Below are positions 17,137-27,327 of a stretch of DNA of 64,000 nt, in pieces. Below the pieces are notes generated by a model, which was not told where the DNA came from, did no database searches, and was given only the letters and a program-made list of their open reading frames with translations. Source of the stretch: Leptothoe spongobia TAU-MAC 1115 (GTDB lineage Bacteria; Cyanobacteriota; Cyanobacteriia; Phormidesmidales; Phormidesmidaceae); NCBI RefSeq assembly GCF_018739885.1, contig NZ_JADOES010000018.1:32617-96616 (forward strand), given 5' to 3'. The position numbers and the translations under genes are program-made. The stretch's first letter is position 1. Each line of letters begins with the position of its first letter.

Positions 17137-20100
17137 TTAACCTTGAGTCTGGCAGGTGAAGCTTGACTGCCAAGGGTTATGAGGTGTGACAGACGTCGCC
17201 TCTGCCGTCAGCACAATTTCACCATTGTCGTCTACAACCCACCCCTGAAACTCAATAATTTGCCTGGGCTCTATAGACTGATGTTTGACCGTTGAGGAAG
17301 CAGAGCCCTGGGTTACCGTCGTTGGGGTATTGGGAGCATCATCTAGGGTTTCCCAAACTGCCAGGTCGCTTTGAGGATTGAGCTGCTCAGGTGATGGTGG
17401 CAGCCCGCCCCGACCGGTCACAGTAAACTCACCCAAGGCCGTCGCTATATCGCTAGCCCCTGCACCACAACCTTGGGCAACTAGTCGGGAGGCATCTACT
17501 AGCCCTGTGGGCAGTTGCACTAAATCATCACTAGGATCAATATCCGGTGTTTCAATGGTGACACTTCCCTGGAGGCCAAAGTCAGAACTAGCTGTAATAT
17601 CGCTCAAGGGAGTTAAGGCTGGCCGAAACTCAATGCCAAACAACCCCTGTGTATTGACGGTAACATTCCCACCGTTGCCCAGGAAAGCATTGGCCGTAAT
17701 GTCACTATTTTCGGTATCCACCGCCACCACAAAGCCATCGACAGTCGTAATGGCAACGTTCCCACCATTGCCAAAGCCCTGATCGCGCCCCGCAGTTGCA
17801 GAGACGTTACTGCCATTACGCAAAAGTAAAATAGGACCCAGATTAAGGGTAATGTTGCCACCATCGGCACTGTCAGCTTCAGCTGAGATCAGACCTTGAT
17901 CCAGGCGTAGTTGCTCAGAGGTAATAACAATATTGCCACTTTCACCAGCCCCCTGACTATCCACCGCAATCCGGCCGCCGTTTTGCACTAGCACTAGCCG
18001 AGGATCAATAATCACATCTCCGCCAATACCAGTAGAATCAGGTGTCGTGTTAGCCTCGATAGCACTGTCAACACCATCCACCAAAACAGTATCACTAACG
18101 TTCAGTTTGATATCGCCAGCCGCCCCTACACCGGCAGTCGTTGCTTCCAGCTGAGCGCCATTGATCACAGCCAGATTAGGTGTGGTAATCTCCAGTAGGC
18201 CGCCATCTCCAGTGGCTTGTTCTAAGGTTTCGACACTAGCACCACTATGGCGAGCATCTTCACCCACCGCTGCAAACGAAACCAAGCCGTCAAAGCTGGC
18301 GGACTCAGTCGCTGTAATCGTAACGCTGCCAGCATCACCCGATTGGGTACTGGCACTAATGGTGCCACCGTTGGTCACCGCTAATGTGGTGGTGGTAATG
18401 TCGATAGGGCCGCCTTGACCATCTGACCCTGGACGCATTTCGCTCAGGATTGCACTGGGTAAAGTCGGTATTGCATTGGGTATTGCTAAAATTTCTGGAA
18501 TAAAAACAGCACCATCTATGGTGATATCTTCTGCTCGGATAACAACACTCCCAGCATTGCCCATGGCGTCTGAACTAGTTCTGATTTGAGCTGCATTTTG
18601 CAGAGATAGTGAGTTGGTGGTGATATCAATGTTGCCTCCCATACCCACTGCACCGGGTTCAACGGTACTAAAAATGCCAGTGGCTTCGAAAATAGCTGGA
18701 GGTAGCACTCTAAAACCTGATAGTGATATGGAATCAGCCACTACATTCACATTTCCCGCATTGCCATTACCAGCAGTTAAAGAGCCAATCAGAGTGCCAT
18801 TAATAGCAACTAGCGAATCAGTATTGATAGTGACATCACCTGAATTTCCTGAAGCCCCAGGTTGTACAACTCCACTGAGCAACTGGACTTCATCTAAGAA
18901 AATTGAATCACTGTTAATATTGACATTGCCAGCTTGTCCACCATTACCGGGGCCAACCAATATAGCGCCTATACTAGAAAAGTCAGACTGAAATGAGTCT
19001 GCTTCTACATTAAAGTCCCCCCCTTGACCAGGACCAAATGCTCCGACAAATACCGTCGAAGCATTGCCACCCAAGTTGATAATGGGGGCCACCAGAGTAA
19101 TATCTCCTCCGGTTCCAGCTAAAGAAACGCTTTGTATAAGTGCATTATCTTCAGGCTGCCGAATAGCAGTTTCGCTTCTTAGGGTGATACTTCCTCCTGG
19201 AGCACCCACCGAGGAGATAGGGGCAGGGGCAGGGAGAGAAATATCACCCCGAGCATCAATAACAATATTACTGCCAGCACCAGCAGGAGGGGGAAACTGA
19301 CCTGTAATCGAAATTACTTCGATCGTCCCAGCGGGTAAATTTGCATTGGGCTGATACTGATTAGTCAGCAATACCAATCCACCGGGTTGTCCAATACCGA
19401 TATTACCTACAGTAATGTCAGAGCCAGGGGTGCCACCTGGATCATTTATAGTGACTGCACCAGCGGGATCAACAGTGGGTGCTCCGATCCCAGGCTCCCT
19501 GGTAAACGGAGCCTGAGTCCAGTCAACACCTGCCCTCACATCAAGCGTAGCCTGAGTGTTACCACTAATCTCTAATGTTGTTGTACCGTCGGATAATGTG
19601 ACGTTACTGAGGGCACTGTAAGGAGTTGTTGTCCCAGGAATAAGTGTATTGTTATTGGGGTTAATAGTGGTAGTTCCCGTATCAGGGCCAGTAATCAAGA
19701 CATTACCCATTTGGACATTGCCCCCTGCCAATACATGCAGGGAAGGCCCTACGTAGTCCGCCAGGGTAACGTTACCCACCGCCAAAACAATCGGGTCTTC
19801 TAGACTGAATACATTCGCTGGACTACCATCAAGGTCTTGGGCTTGAAATTCTCCCCCTGTTGTAAAGTGAGCATCGGCTCGAATGGAATTGGGTGAAATC
19901 AACGTTATATCATTGCCAGAGATCAGACCACTGCCTGGATGCTGAAGAATATATAGGTCAATGGTTTCACCTTGCAGAGTTAGGTTTTTACCCGCTGAAG
20001 CGATCAATGGCTGACTGTCACTATCCCTGACCGTCAGGTTATCTGTAGCTACTAGTGTTAAATTTTCTCCTGCTTCTAGTTGACTGTGCAGATTCAGACT

Positions 20101-20712
20101 CAATCCTTGCAGGGTAAGATCTTGCCCCACAGTTAAATTGCCCTCGTTCGTAATATTTCCCATAGCAGGCAGCCAACTGCTTAGCCCCATCGGTGAGTTA
20201 ATTGCTAGCAGAGGGGGAACATCCGGATTTAGGGCACTAAAAATATAGCCGTTGTCAAAGGTAACTCCGTTAGCTGTGGTACCCACAAATGAGCCACGCA
20301 CATCCAGCTGGGCATTAGGGCCAAAGAGAATACCGTTGGGGTTAACCAGATATAAGTTAGCTGGCCCCAAGGTGCCAAGGGTGCCTAAGATACTGGATGA
20401 GTTGACTCCAGTCACTCGGCTAAAGATATTTTCGATAGCAGTTGGATTGGCAAAATGCACCTGTTGTCCATTTTGCACATTAAATTCTAAAAAGCTGTGA
20501 AAGAGATTCCCAGATCGAATAGCTCCTCCATCAATTCGATCCGTGAACCCATTACCGAAGGGAACAGCAGGGGTAATAACAGAACTTTCAATGCCTAGAG
20601 AATGATCTGGAATTAGCTGGGCATAGGCGGGAGCAGCGATACCTAAACTACCTACAGCCAAGTGACTAACAGCTACAATGCCCATGAATGCAAATTTCGT
20701 TCCTTGCTGCAT
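17137..20712 (-). CDS. Two-partner secretion exoprotein, filamentous haemagglutinin family
   Basis: A TpsA-type secreted beta-helix protein, 1191 residues. A Sec signal peptide ends near residue 31 (PAYA-QLI). The haemagglutination-activity (TPS) domain follows (about 33-170), with the NPNGILFGPNAQLDVRGSF signature. The rest is long runs of repeats such as GNITLN and SVTIT with Asn/Gly turns, as expected for a right-handed beta helix. The C-terminal part has a single Cys (CGAGAS) and ends in SFTCQTQG; this end is typical of the cyanobacterial proteins and has no toxin domain I can recognise. The likely transporter is the TpsB gene at 33214-34932. The adenylate cyclase at 15840 starts 40 bases downstream. 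Confidence 0.9.
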   Translation of the reverse strand: MQQGTKFAFMGIVAVSHLAVGSLGIAAPAYAQLIPDHSLGIESSVITPAVPFGNGFTDRIDGGAIRSGNLFHSFLEFNVQNGQQVHFANPTAIENIFSRVTGVNSSSILGTLGTLGPANLYLVNPNGILFGPNAQLDVRGSFVGTTANGVTFDNGYIFSALNPDVPPLLAINSPMGLSSWLPAMGNITNEGNLTVGQDLTLQGLSLNLHSQLEAGENLTLVATDNLTVRDSDSQPLIASAGKNLTLQGETIDLYILQHPGSGLISGNDITLISPNSIRADAHFTTGGEFQAQDLDGSPANVFSLEDPIVLAVGNVTLADYVGPSLHVLAGGNVQMGNVLITGPDTGTTTINPNNNTLIPGTTTPYSALSNVTLSDGTTTLEISGNTQATLDVRAGVDWTQAPFTREPGIGAPTVDPAGAVTINDPGGTPGSDITVGNIGIGQPGGLVLLTNQYQPNANLPAGTIEVISITGQFPPPAGAGSNIVIDARGDISLPAPAPISSVGAPGGSITLRSETAIRQPEDNALIQSVSLAGTGGDITLVAPIINLGGNASTVFVGAFGPGQGGDFNVEADSFQSDFSSIGAILVGPGNGGQAGNVNINSDSIFLDEVQLLSGVVQPGASGNSGDVTINTDSLVAINGTLIGSLTAGNGNAGNVNVVADSISLSGFRVLPPAIFEATGIFSTVEPGAVGMGGNIDITTNSLSLQNAAQIRTSSDAMGNAGSVVIRAEDITIDGAVFIPEILAIPNAIPTLPSAILSEMRPGSDGQGGPIDITTTTLAVTNGGTISASTQSGDAGSVTITATESASFDGLVSFAAVGEDARHSGASVETLEQATGDGGLLEITTPNLAVINGAQLEATTAGVGAAGDIKLNVSDTVLVDGVDSAIEANTTPDSTGIGGDVIIDPRLVLVQNGGRIAVDSQGAGESGNIVITSEQLRLDQGLISAEADSADGGNITLNLGPILLLRNGSNVSATAGRDQGFGNGGNVAITTVDGFVVAVDTENSDITANAFLGNGGNVTVNTQGLFGIEFRPALTPLSDITASSDFGLQGSVTIETPDIDPSDDLVQLPTGLVDASRLVAQGCGAGASDIATALGEFTVTGRGGLPPSPEQLNPQSDLAVWETLDDAPNTPTTVTQGSASSTVKHQSIEPRQIIEFQGWVVDDNGEIVLTAEATSVTPHNPWQSSFTCQTQG

Positions 20713-20977
20713 GGCTGTAACCCTTAGTGTAGATTTGGAGTGACTTTGCGGATAAGTGTACCGTGAAAAACCTGGGGAATAGGGTCTTTGCTTAGTAAGT
20801 ATTTATGAAGTTGTAGGGTTTAGTAACCATGGAGCGATCGCACTGAGCTAAAACCAGTCTGATGTTTGTGGACTCCCCCTGCCCTCTAAATACCAATGCC
20901 CCATTCTCAATAGACAAGCACATTGAGAATGGGGCTAATGGTAGCTTCTGCCTATCTGGTAGTTATCAACCTGTGAC

Positions 20978-23464
20978 TTAGATGTCCAAAGCAGTATGAA
21001 ATGGCAAATCAGGCGTTACAGAAACACTACGCTCAAAACTATGACGGTTTCGTATCGTAGTGTGTTCTAGGGTCAAAATCAACTTACCGGGATCACTGGT
21101 ATCACTTCCGAGTCTGATTTCTAAATCCCCTGCATTATGGGAGTAAACAAAGTCATCAATAGTGAACTCTGTTGTTTGCAAGAAGATTTTATCTTGCCGT
21201 TTGTTAAAGTCTTTGACCGTAGATGCTAATTCGTCACCTGTAGATACGACTGAGTCAGGCGGATTAAGCAAAAAATCTACTGAGACATAGACCTGATCTT
21301 TTCCTGCCCCCGTATGGGCATGGACACCACTAAATAGGATTAACGTATCGTTACCCTTGCCAGTGCTGAGCTTTTCTCCAACACTAAGACCAAAGTCTGT
21401 CACTTTATCCTTACCATTACCGGTTTTAACGGTGACCTCTATATTGCTGCTAAATTTATTGGCTGAGGCATCAAAGAAATCCTTGGCAGAGCGTTTTTTA
21501 GACCTAGATAGATCAACTTTCACCTTCAGGGTCTCTTCAGGATCATTAGAACTGGCGATCAGATCGGCAAACGGGCTAAATGTCGTGGAGCCACTCTGGT
21601 TAGAACCGTAAGATCTATACGCTTTGTAATGTTTGGGTTCATTAATAGTAACTTTGTCACCATTTTCCCAATTATTAAAGATTAACGTACTAATCCCGTC
21701 CTCATCGTTTTCACTCCACGTTAAGGCGGAAACCATTGATGTATCAACCGTGACAGGGCCAGAAAGGCCATCTAAATTACCGTCCGCAGATACCGCTGTC
21801 GTATTGGCTAATTCACCAAATACTAAGTCTATGGTTTCAGATATCTCGGGAACGGTTTCATCTCCAACCACTCTAAGACTGCCATTCTCTAATTGTTCGA
21901 TGCCGTCGACAAACTGTTGGAAGAACGCAGCAGCCCCTTCTGTTTCTAGTAAATTAAAATTTGGATCTTCGACAAACTTTAAAAACAGCTCACCATTAGG
22001 AAGAGTTCCAGCCTCAGATGTATTGACACCATCCCATCCCCAAGGTCCCCAGTTGGTTGACCCCGTCCCAATACTGCCATCTACAATAAAGAAATTACCA
22101 ACATCTGTGACATCAACTTCCCCAAATGCTAGATGAACGGTTTCCTCATCTTGTACGGTGATTCCTGTTTCAGCTTCAGTCACCACAACCGTATTGGTAT
22201 ATTTTTCTGCCTCTAAAACAATCTGATCAATTTGGTGATCATTATCAGTATCAAGTCGGTCTGCGATCAACGATTCATAGAGCAAGAACGAACCGTCTAA
22301 GACCCTGCCGCCGTAAGTTGCGATGTCATTGGCGATGCCTGTCAGGGCTGAAACCGGAACTTCTACCAGCGGTTCGTCAGGCAACAATGCTTGGACCTCA
22401 ACGAAAAAAGTCCCAGTTGAATTACCAGCCAATGTTGCTGTTAACTCTAGTTCATCGCGATCAAACTTATTGACATGAACAGAGGTGATATCCGGATCAG
22501 ACGTCTCTAGTGTGCCTGGGTTAAACTCTAAACCCGAACCAATAATACTGTCAGCTAAGTCAAAGGAGACAGCATGATCAGAACTGTTTTCTACTTCAAA
22601 TCTTAGTAGGCGGTTTTGACCTAAAGCTATGGTACTGAAAGGTAGCAGTTCATTGTCAGCCCCTTCAATCACAAAGTCCTTTGTAATCGATAATGACGAT
22701 TTTCTGAATTCAAAATCTAAAATTTCATGGGTAGCATAGGCAGCTCCAGTGGCCGCGCCAAATCCAATCCAATTGGCTCCTGTACCAAAACTAGAGTCCA
22801 AATCAATCCGATCAGATTCATCGCCATCGCCATCAGGATCATCAAAATCGATCGTTATACTCGGACTCCCTGGTCGTGATGGATCGTCATTGCCATCAGC
22901 AGCACTGACATAAACATTCAGCTCACGCTCGGCCCCATCATAATTGACCCAGGCATTGACAGGCATTTCATCGGCATTTTCGAAGATCACCCCCGGTAGG
23001 CTTTGGGTCTTGATCGACTGAACAGATCCATTTACATTAATGCCAAGATGATTACTATTCGGATCTAATCTGTTGGGATTTGTCCAGGTATCGAACTCAA
23101 CGGCAAAGCTATCGTCAATACCCAAATAGCCTAACCCTTCTCCTGATGCTCCAAGGGAGTGGGGGCCAATGCTTTGGAGCATAAACACAAGACCGTCGGC
23201 TCCAGCCTCCACGCCGACATCTTGAGCTGGGCCAGTGATACCACCTGAATCACTCACTTGAAAAGTAAAGAAAGCTTCCCAAGATTCTGTCTGCGCTACA
23301 TCAACTTGTAAGAACGCAGTACCTTGCTGATAAATGGGATTAGTATGAGGATTTGATGCATCTGTTAAAAGCAGTCTGCCTCCATTCAAAACGGCATCAC
23401 CGTTCGTTACCAAAAGAGTATCTGAGAGGAGGCTATCGACAGGTGAATTCATACTGAGGCTCAT
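20978..23464 (-). CDS. Secreted L-type lectin-domain protein with RTX-like repeats
   Basis: An 828-residue protein. The N-terminal about 260 residues look like a bacterial L-type (legume) lectin fold: ADGLVFMLQ, GLGYLGIDDSFAVEFDTWTN, DPNSNHLGINVNG and a late WIGFGAATG. The Asp in EFDTW and the following Asn/Asp suggest Ca/Mn sites. A long middle part of beta-rich, acidic domains follows (about 260-660). The C-terminal part has three degenerate nonapeptide-type repeats (TGNGKDKVTDF, TGKGNDTLIL, TGAGKDQVYV) and the text VKDFNKRQDKIFLQ, as in RTX proteins secreted by type I systems. No Sec signal is visible, which fits C-terminal secretion. No dedicated type I transporter is adjacent. It lies upstream of the TPS gene on the same strand. 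Confidence 0.78.
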   Translation of the reverse strand: MSLSMNSPVDSLLSDTLLVTNGDAVLNGGRLLLTDASNPHTNPIYQQGTAFLQVDVAQTESWEAFFTFQVSDSGGITGPAQDVGVEAGADGLVFMLQSIGPHSLGASGEGLGYLGIDDSFAVEFDTWTNPNRLDPNSNHLGINVNGSVQSIKTQSLPGVIFENADEMPVNAWVNYDGAERELNVYVSAADGNDDPSRPGSPSITIDFDDPDGDGDESDRIDLDSSFGTGANWIGFGAATGAAYATHEILDFEFRKSSLSITKDFVIEGADNELLPFSTIALGQNRLLRFEVENSSDHAVSFDLADSIIGSGLEFNPGTLETSDPDITSVHVNKFDRDELELTATLAGNSTGTFFVEVQALLPDEPLVEVPVSALTGIANDIATYGGRVLDGSFLLYESLIADRLDTDNDHQIDQIVLEAEKYTNTVVVTEAETGITVQDEETVHLAFGEVDVTDVGNFFIVDGSIGTGSTNWGPWGWDGVNTSEAGTLPNGELFLKFVEDPNFNLLETEGAAAFFQQFVDGIEQLENGSLRVVGDETVPEISETIDLVFGELANTTAVSADGNLDGLSGPVTVDTSMVSALTWSENDEDGISTLIFNNWENGDKVTINEPKHYKAYRSYGSNQSGSTTFSPFADLIASSNDPEETLKVKVDLSRSKKRSAKDFFDASANKFSSNIEVTVKTGNGKDKVTDFGLSVGEKLSTGKGNDTLILFSGVHAHTGAGKDQVYVSVDFLLNPPDSVVSTGDELASTVKDFNKRQDKIFLQTTEFTIDDFVYSHNAGDLEIRLGSDTSDPGKLILTLEHTTIRNRHSFERSVSVTPDLPFHTALDI

Positions 23465-24135
23465 TGCTAAAAATCCTCAAAAATAGATGATTAAAACGAG
23501 GAGGTTATCCACAACTTAGTTTGAAGATATAGTGCTTTTAATTTGATGAAGTGCGTATAAGGTTGAGCTAGCAAGCCTAAAAAGTTGACCTATACTTCCT
23601 TAGTTCTAAAAACACTGTATCAAGTTGATAAATGCCAATATTCTCGCGCATTGACTCAAGGGTTATCGATCCAGACCAAACTCGGTGGAATTTACCGGAA
23701 AAGATCAGCCTTAATTTTTTTCCGGTATACGAAATCTAATTCAAGCCTTGGCAACCGAAGCAACTCAATCAAAATGAGTCATGTGACATCAACTCATTGA
23801 GCATCAAAATCATTGAGTTTTGCGCTTCTCGTGCTATAGCTAAATCACTAAAGTCAAAGCTAACTTGTCCCCTTAAATAAGCCGTTTACAGATAACGAAC
23901 CACAGTCTCTTCAAGAAAAGACCAGGGATTTAACTGAGACACGGTACAAGGCTATGAATAATATCACCTAGAATATCGAAACAGTGTATAAATTTTCATT
24001 GAACATTTGCAGTCATCCATGAAGAGATCACCGCAAGATTAAAGGTCTAGAAAACAATATTTATTGTTTTCTAGACCTCTTTAAAAACTTCAAAATGTTA
24101 ATGATTCAAGCTCATTCAAAGAGCATGTCCCAAAA
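23465..24135. other. Intergenic region, 670 bases, with terminator
   Basis: Lies between two genes on the minus strand. The only clear element is a strong hairpin at 24043-24078, downstream of the DUF928 gene. Short open frames here have no recognisable domains. Confidence 0.5.
24043..24078 (-). terminator. Hairpin terminator downstream of the DUF928 gene
   Basis: A perfect inverted repeat of 17 bases (AGGTCTAGAAAACAATA and its complement) with a minimal loop, flanked by short A and T runs. It lies 58 bases beyond the DUF928 stop in the direction of transcription. Confidence 0.8.
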
Positions 24136-24852
24136 TTAAGGCAGCAGAGATTCATCCACCAAATCCACCAGCCCCACTGATTGCAAGAGGTCCTTGAGAT
24201 TTTGCTCAGCAGTCGCTCGATTACCCTGACTAGCTTCTAACACACTAGTCAGAGTTTCTGGCCATAGACTTGCGGCAGCATAAATAAACGGCTGCTGACC
24301 AACAGACACCCCTTGCAGCTGCTGATTTATATTTCCGCTACTAACTCGCTCAAAGCTACCCTGCACAATCATATCGCTAGCGCGATCTCGAATATTGCAA
24401 ATTAACGAAAGGGACCAATCATAGCGCTGGCCTACCCGCAATGGCGACACCGTAGCCCGATCAGGCACAGCAATCGCAACTAAACCTGAGTTGCCAGTGA
24501 CATTAAACAGCGTTCCGTACAGTAGCTCCCCCGATCCCTCTTCGTAGAGAGCAAACTCTGCAAACTGCGCCGTACTTTCCGGAAAGTAAGCATACATGAC
24601 TGGATGGGATGCCGTCGTTTGCGCCAAATTATTGTCCGGCATCAGCGCAACCAAACCTTGTTCGGTGCGAGTACAGGCTCCGCTGCGATTTGCCCCTGAC
24701 TCACGATTCCCTGGAGCCCCCGTTGACGTAGGTTTAAAATCCAGACGTCCTTGGGCCAAAGTAGGCCCCATGATGCTACCCACAGTGGCCAGTCCAACAG
24801 TTAATACCGTCAGACAAGTGCCCATATTAATCGGCCACAGCATACGCTTCAT
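24136..24852 (-). CDS. DUF928 family exported protein
   Basis: A 238-residue exported protein of the cyanobacterial DUF928 family; function unknown. A signal peptide covers about residues 1-34 (ends PTLAQG). Family text includes GACTRTEQGLVALMPDNN, YFPESTAQFAEFALYE, AIAVPDRATVSPLRVGQRYDWSLSLICN and the C-terminal VGLVDLVDESLLP. Two cysteines (in GAC and LICN) may form a disulphide. DUF928 genes are often found with CHASE2, CHAT and TPS genes in cyanobacteria, as here. It is transcribed away from the divergent CHASE2-phosphatase gene. Confidence 0.88.
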   Translation of the reverse strand: MKRMLWPINMGTCLTVLTVGLATVGSIMGPTLAQGRLDFKPTSTGAPGNRESGANRSGACTRTEQGLVALMPDNNLAQTTASHPVMYAYFPESTAQFAEFALYEEGSGELLYGTLFNVTGNSGLVAIAVPDRATVSPLRVGQRYDWSLSLICNIRDRASDMIVQGSFERVSSGNINQQLQGVSVGQQPFIYAAASLWPETLTSVLEASQGNRATAEQNLKDLLQSVGLVDLVDESLLP

Positions 24853-25216
24853 ATCGGTAGGTTTAAGTAGTTACAGTCAAGAGATTGACAATCTTTGGCA
24901 AAATAGTAACAGGGATGCTGATCCCACCTGACTTAAAACAATTTTTTGTAACCTCTCTGACATCAAATTTTGGCAATTGGCAAGAATGGTCTAAAAATCT
25001 TAGTATTCTTCTAGAGAGTAGGATCTTCTACAAATCAATTAATATTGATTTCAGGTTCGTCTCATGATCGTTTGCTAACCCACAAACGTCATAATACTTC
25101 AAATAAGCTTTCGGCTAAGGTTGTCAAGTCTTGGAGGAATGGCTGTATAAAATGCCCAGCCATGACAGATAAAATTAGCCTAAATTCAAGCACGACACAG
25201 CTCCAATACACCGATT
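24853..25216. other. Divergent promoter region
   Basis: Separates the DUF928 gene from the CHASE2-phosphatase gene. No clear operator or small gene was recognised. A strong RBS follows at 25217-25222. Confidence 0.4.
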
Positions 25217-25222
25217 AGGAGG
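25217..25222 (+). promoter_or_regulatory. Strong RBS far upstream of the first usual start codon
   Basis: AGGAGG lies 7 bases before an ATT at 25230 that is in frame with the CHASE2-phosphatase. The adjacent ATG (25223) is too close and its frame stops after three codons. The frame from 25179 to 25331 has no ATG, GTG or TTG. Confidence 0.5.
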
Positions 25223-25331
25223 ATGCAAAATTAAACCAGGTAGCCTTAAAAATCCGATTCAGGTTCTGAAAAAAACACTTGTTCGCCTGCCGTTAATTCA
25301 GAAAGTACGTGATCTTCCACGGCCCCATCGT

Positions 25332-27308
25332 TTGATCCAATTGGGGCAACCTGTTGTGCTGACTAGTTTAATTGTTGCCTCGTCCGTACTTGCCATTCGT
25401 CACCTGGGGGGATTAGAAAAGTTAGAGCTAGCGGCTTACGACCATTTCATTAGCCTACGCCCTGAGGAAAGCATAGATCCTCGATTACTCATCGTCGGGG
25501 TGACCGAAAATGATATCCAAAAGCTCAACCAGTGGCCCCTCAACGATCAAGCGGTCGACCAGCTTTTAGACAAACTAGAACAATACTCTCCTCGGGTGAT
25601 TAGTCTGGACATTATGCGCGATGTCCCTCTGGAACCAGGCCGAGACTCACTGCTTAAGAGGTTGACCGCGAGTGAGAACATTATCACCGTTTGTAAAGCC
25701 AGTAGCCAGGACTCTTTGGGGGTGCCGCCGCCGCCTGGGGTAACCAGTAACTTTGTTGGGTTTGCCGACTTGGTCATTGACTCGGGTGGGGTGCTACGTC
25801 GGGTCTTGTTCTGGATGGATCCGCCAACTCCGGCTGGAGGACTGGCCAATCAACCAGGGCATCTTTGCAGTGGTCCCGATTCCATTTTCTCCCTAAGTTT
25901 ACAAACTGCTTTTTACTATTTGGCCGGTGAAGATATCCATCCAGAACTCACTAACCAAGGGGATTTACGCCTGGGTAATACAACGCTGCCTCAGCTGACG
26001 TCCAAGTTTAGCGGTTATCAAACGACTGATACAGCGGGCTATCAGATCATGCTCAATTATCGATCGGCTCGGCAGGCGGCTCAGTTAGTCACCCTGGAGG
26101 ATGTTTTGTCAGACCGGGTTGATCCTGACTGGATTCGCGATCGCATTGTTTTCATTGGCTACCTCACCCCCCAAGCAGGGGATGACTTTTATACCCCTTA
26201 TAGTCAGGCCCTCAGCGATGCCCAAAAGATGCCAGGGGTGGAAATTCATGCCCAATCCACCAGCCAAATTTTGAGTGCCGTTTTAGATAACCGATCACTC
26301 ATTTGGGTTTGGCCTACTCCCTTTGAAGCCCTTTGGGTAATCGCCTGGGCCGGCATTGGTAGCATACTGGCCTGGTACATCCGTCATCCCTGGCGACTAA
26401 GTCTAGCGGTCTTGGGCGTAGCCGTTGGTCTCTATGTTTTTTGTTTTTTGCTCATGCTCAGGGGAGGATGGATTCCTCTAGTGCCACCGGTTATAGCCTT
26501 GGGGGTGGCAGCCTCTACCACCATAACGATTCTCAATCAAAAGCTTAAGACAGAAAACCTGCGCATTAAAACTGAACTCGATATCACCCGTCGTCTGCAG
26601 AAAATGATCTTACCGCCAGAGCATGAACTCCAGGTGATTGAAGATTTAGATATCGCTGGTTACATGGACCCATGTGATGATGTAGGAGGGGACTACTACG
26701 ATGTTGTATCAGGTCACAACGGACATCTCAAAATTGGCATTGGCGATGTCACCGGCCATGGCTTAGAAAGCGGATTAATCATGATCATGGTACAGACCGC
26801 TGTTAGAACCCTGTTAGAAAGTGATACAACCAAACCTGAAGAGTTTCTAAGTGCACTCAACCGCTCTATCTATCACAATGTGCAGCGGATCAATTCCGAT
26901 AAAACCATGACCCTTAGTTTATTAGACTATAAACAAGGCACCTTATATCTAAGCGGTCAACATGAAGATGTACTAATTGTTCGTGCCAATGGTTCCCTAG
27001 AACAAATTGACACCGTTAATTTAGGCTTTCCCATTGCCCTCGAAGAAGACATCGATGATTTCCTGGCACATACTCAAATTCATCTAGAGACCGACGACGT
27101 GGTTGTACTCTACACTGACGGGATTACCGAATCGAGAAATATGGAGCGAGAGATGTATGGCTTAAACCGGCTGTGCGATGTCATTATGAACACCTATCAG
27201 CGAACGGCACAAGAAATTAGAGCAGCTGTTATTCAAGATGTGGCCAATCATATTGGTCAGCAGAAAATCTTAGATGACATTACTCTACTCGTTCTCAAAC
27301 AAAGATAG
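25332..27308 (+). CDS. CHASE2-domain PP2C-type (SpoIIE/RsbU-like) phosphatase
   Basis: A membrane phosphatase of about 658 residues. An N-terminal membrane helix (about 8-25), a CHASE2 domain (about 30-320; VISLDIMRDVPLEPG, DRIVFIGYLTPQAGDDFY, GVEIHAQSTSQI) and three membrane helices (about 330-400) lead to a SpoIIE-type PP2C domain (about 425-656). Metal-binding Asps are in DDVGGDYYDV, GIGDVTGHG, LYTDGITES and LDDITLLVL. Such enzymes dephosphorylate STAS antagonists in partner switches. TTG at 25332 is the first usual start, but the frame stays open upstream and a strong RBS at 25217 points to a start near 25230, adding 34 residues. The GHKL gene begins 20 bases after the stop. Confidence 0.92.
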   Translation: MIQLGQPVVLTSLIVASSVLAIRHLGGLEKLELAAYDHFISLRPEESIDPRLLIVGVTENDIQKLNQWPLNDQAVDQLLDKLEQYSPRVISLDIMRDVPLEPGRDSLLKRLTASENIITVCKASSQDSLGVPPPPGVTSNFVGFADLVIDSGGVLRRVLFWMDPPTPAGGLANQPGHLCSGPDSIFSLSLQTAFYYLAGEDIHPELTNQGDLRLGNTTLPQLTSKFSGYQTTDTAGYQIMLNYRSARQAAQLVTLEDVLSDRVDPDWIRDRIVFIGYLTPQAGDDFYTPYSQALSDAQKMPGVEIHAQSTSQILSAVLDNRSLIWVWPTPFEALWVIAWAGIGSILAWYIRHPWRLSLAVLGVAVGLYVFCFLLMLRGGWIPLVPPVIALGVAASTTITILNQKLKTENLRIKTELDITRRLQKMILPPEHELQVIEDLDIAGYMDPCDDVGGDYYDVVSGHNGHLKIGIGDVTGHGLESGLIMIMVQTAVRTLLESDTTKPEEFLSALNRSIYHNVQRINSDKTMTLSLLDYKQGTLYLSGQHEDVLIVRANGSLEQIDTVNLGFPIALEEDIDDFLAHTQIHLETDDVVVLYTDGITESRNMEREMYGLNRLCDVIMNTYQRTAQEIRAAVIQDVANHIGQQKILDDITLLVLKQR

Positions 27309-27327
27309 ATGGGAGAGACCGGAAACC

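Noticed and set aside
17137..20712. TPS exoprotein as a contact-dependent inhibition toxin
   Set aside because: The C-terminus lacks a VENN-type boundary, a toxin domain or a downstream immunity gene; it looks like an adhesin-type protein.
23585..23800. 71-codon open frame in the 670-base gap
   Set aside because: No domain, no RBS, and amino-acid composition typical of chance frames.
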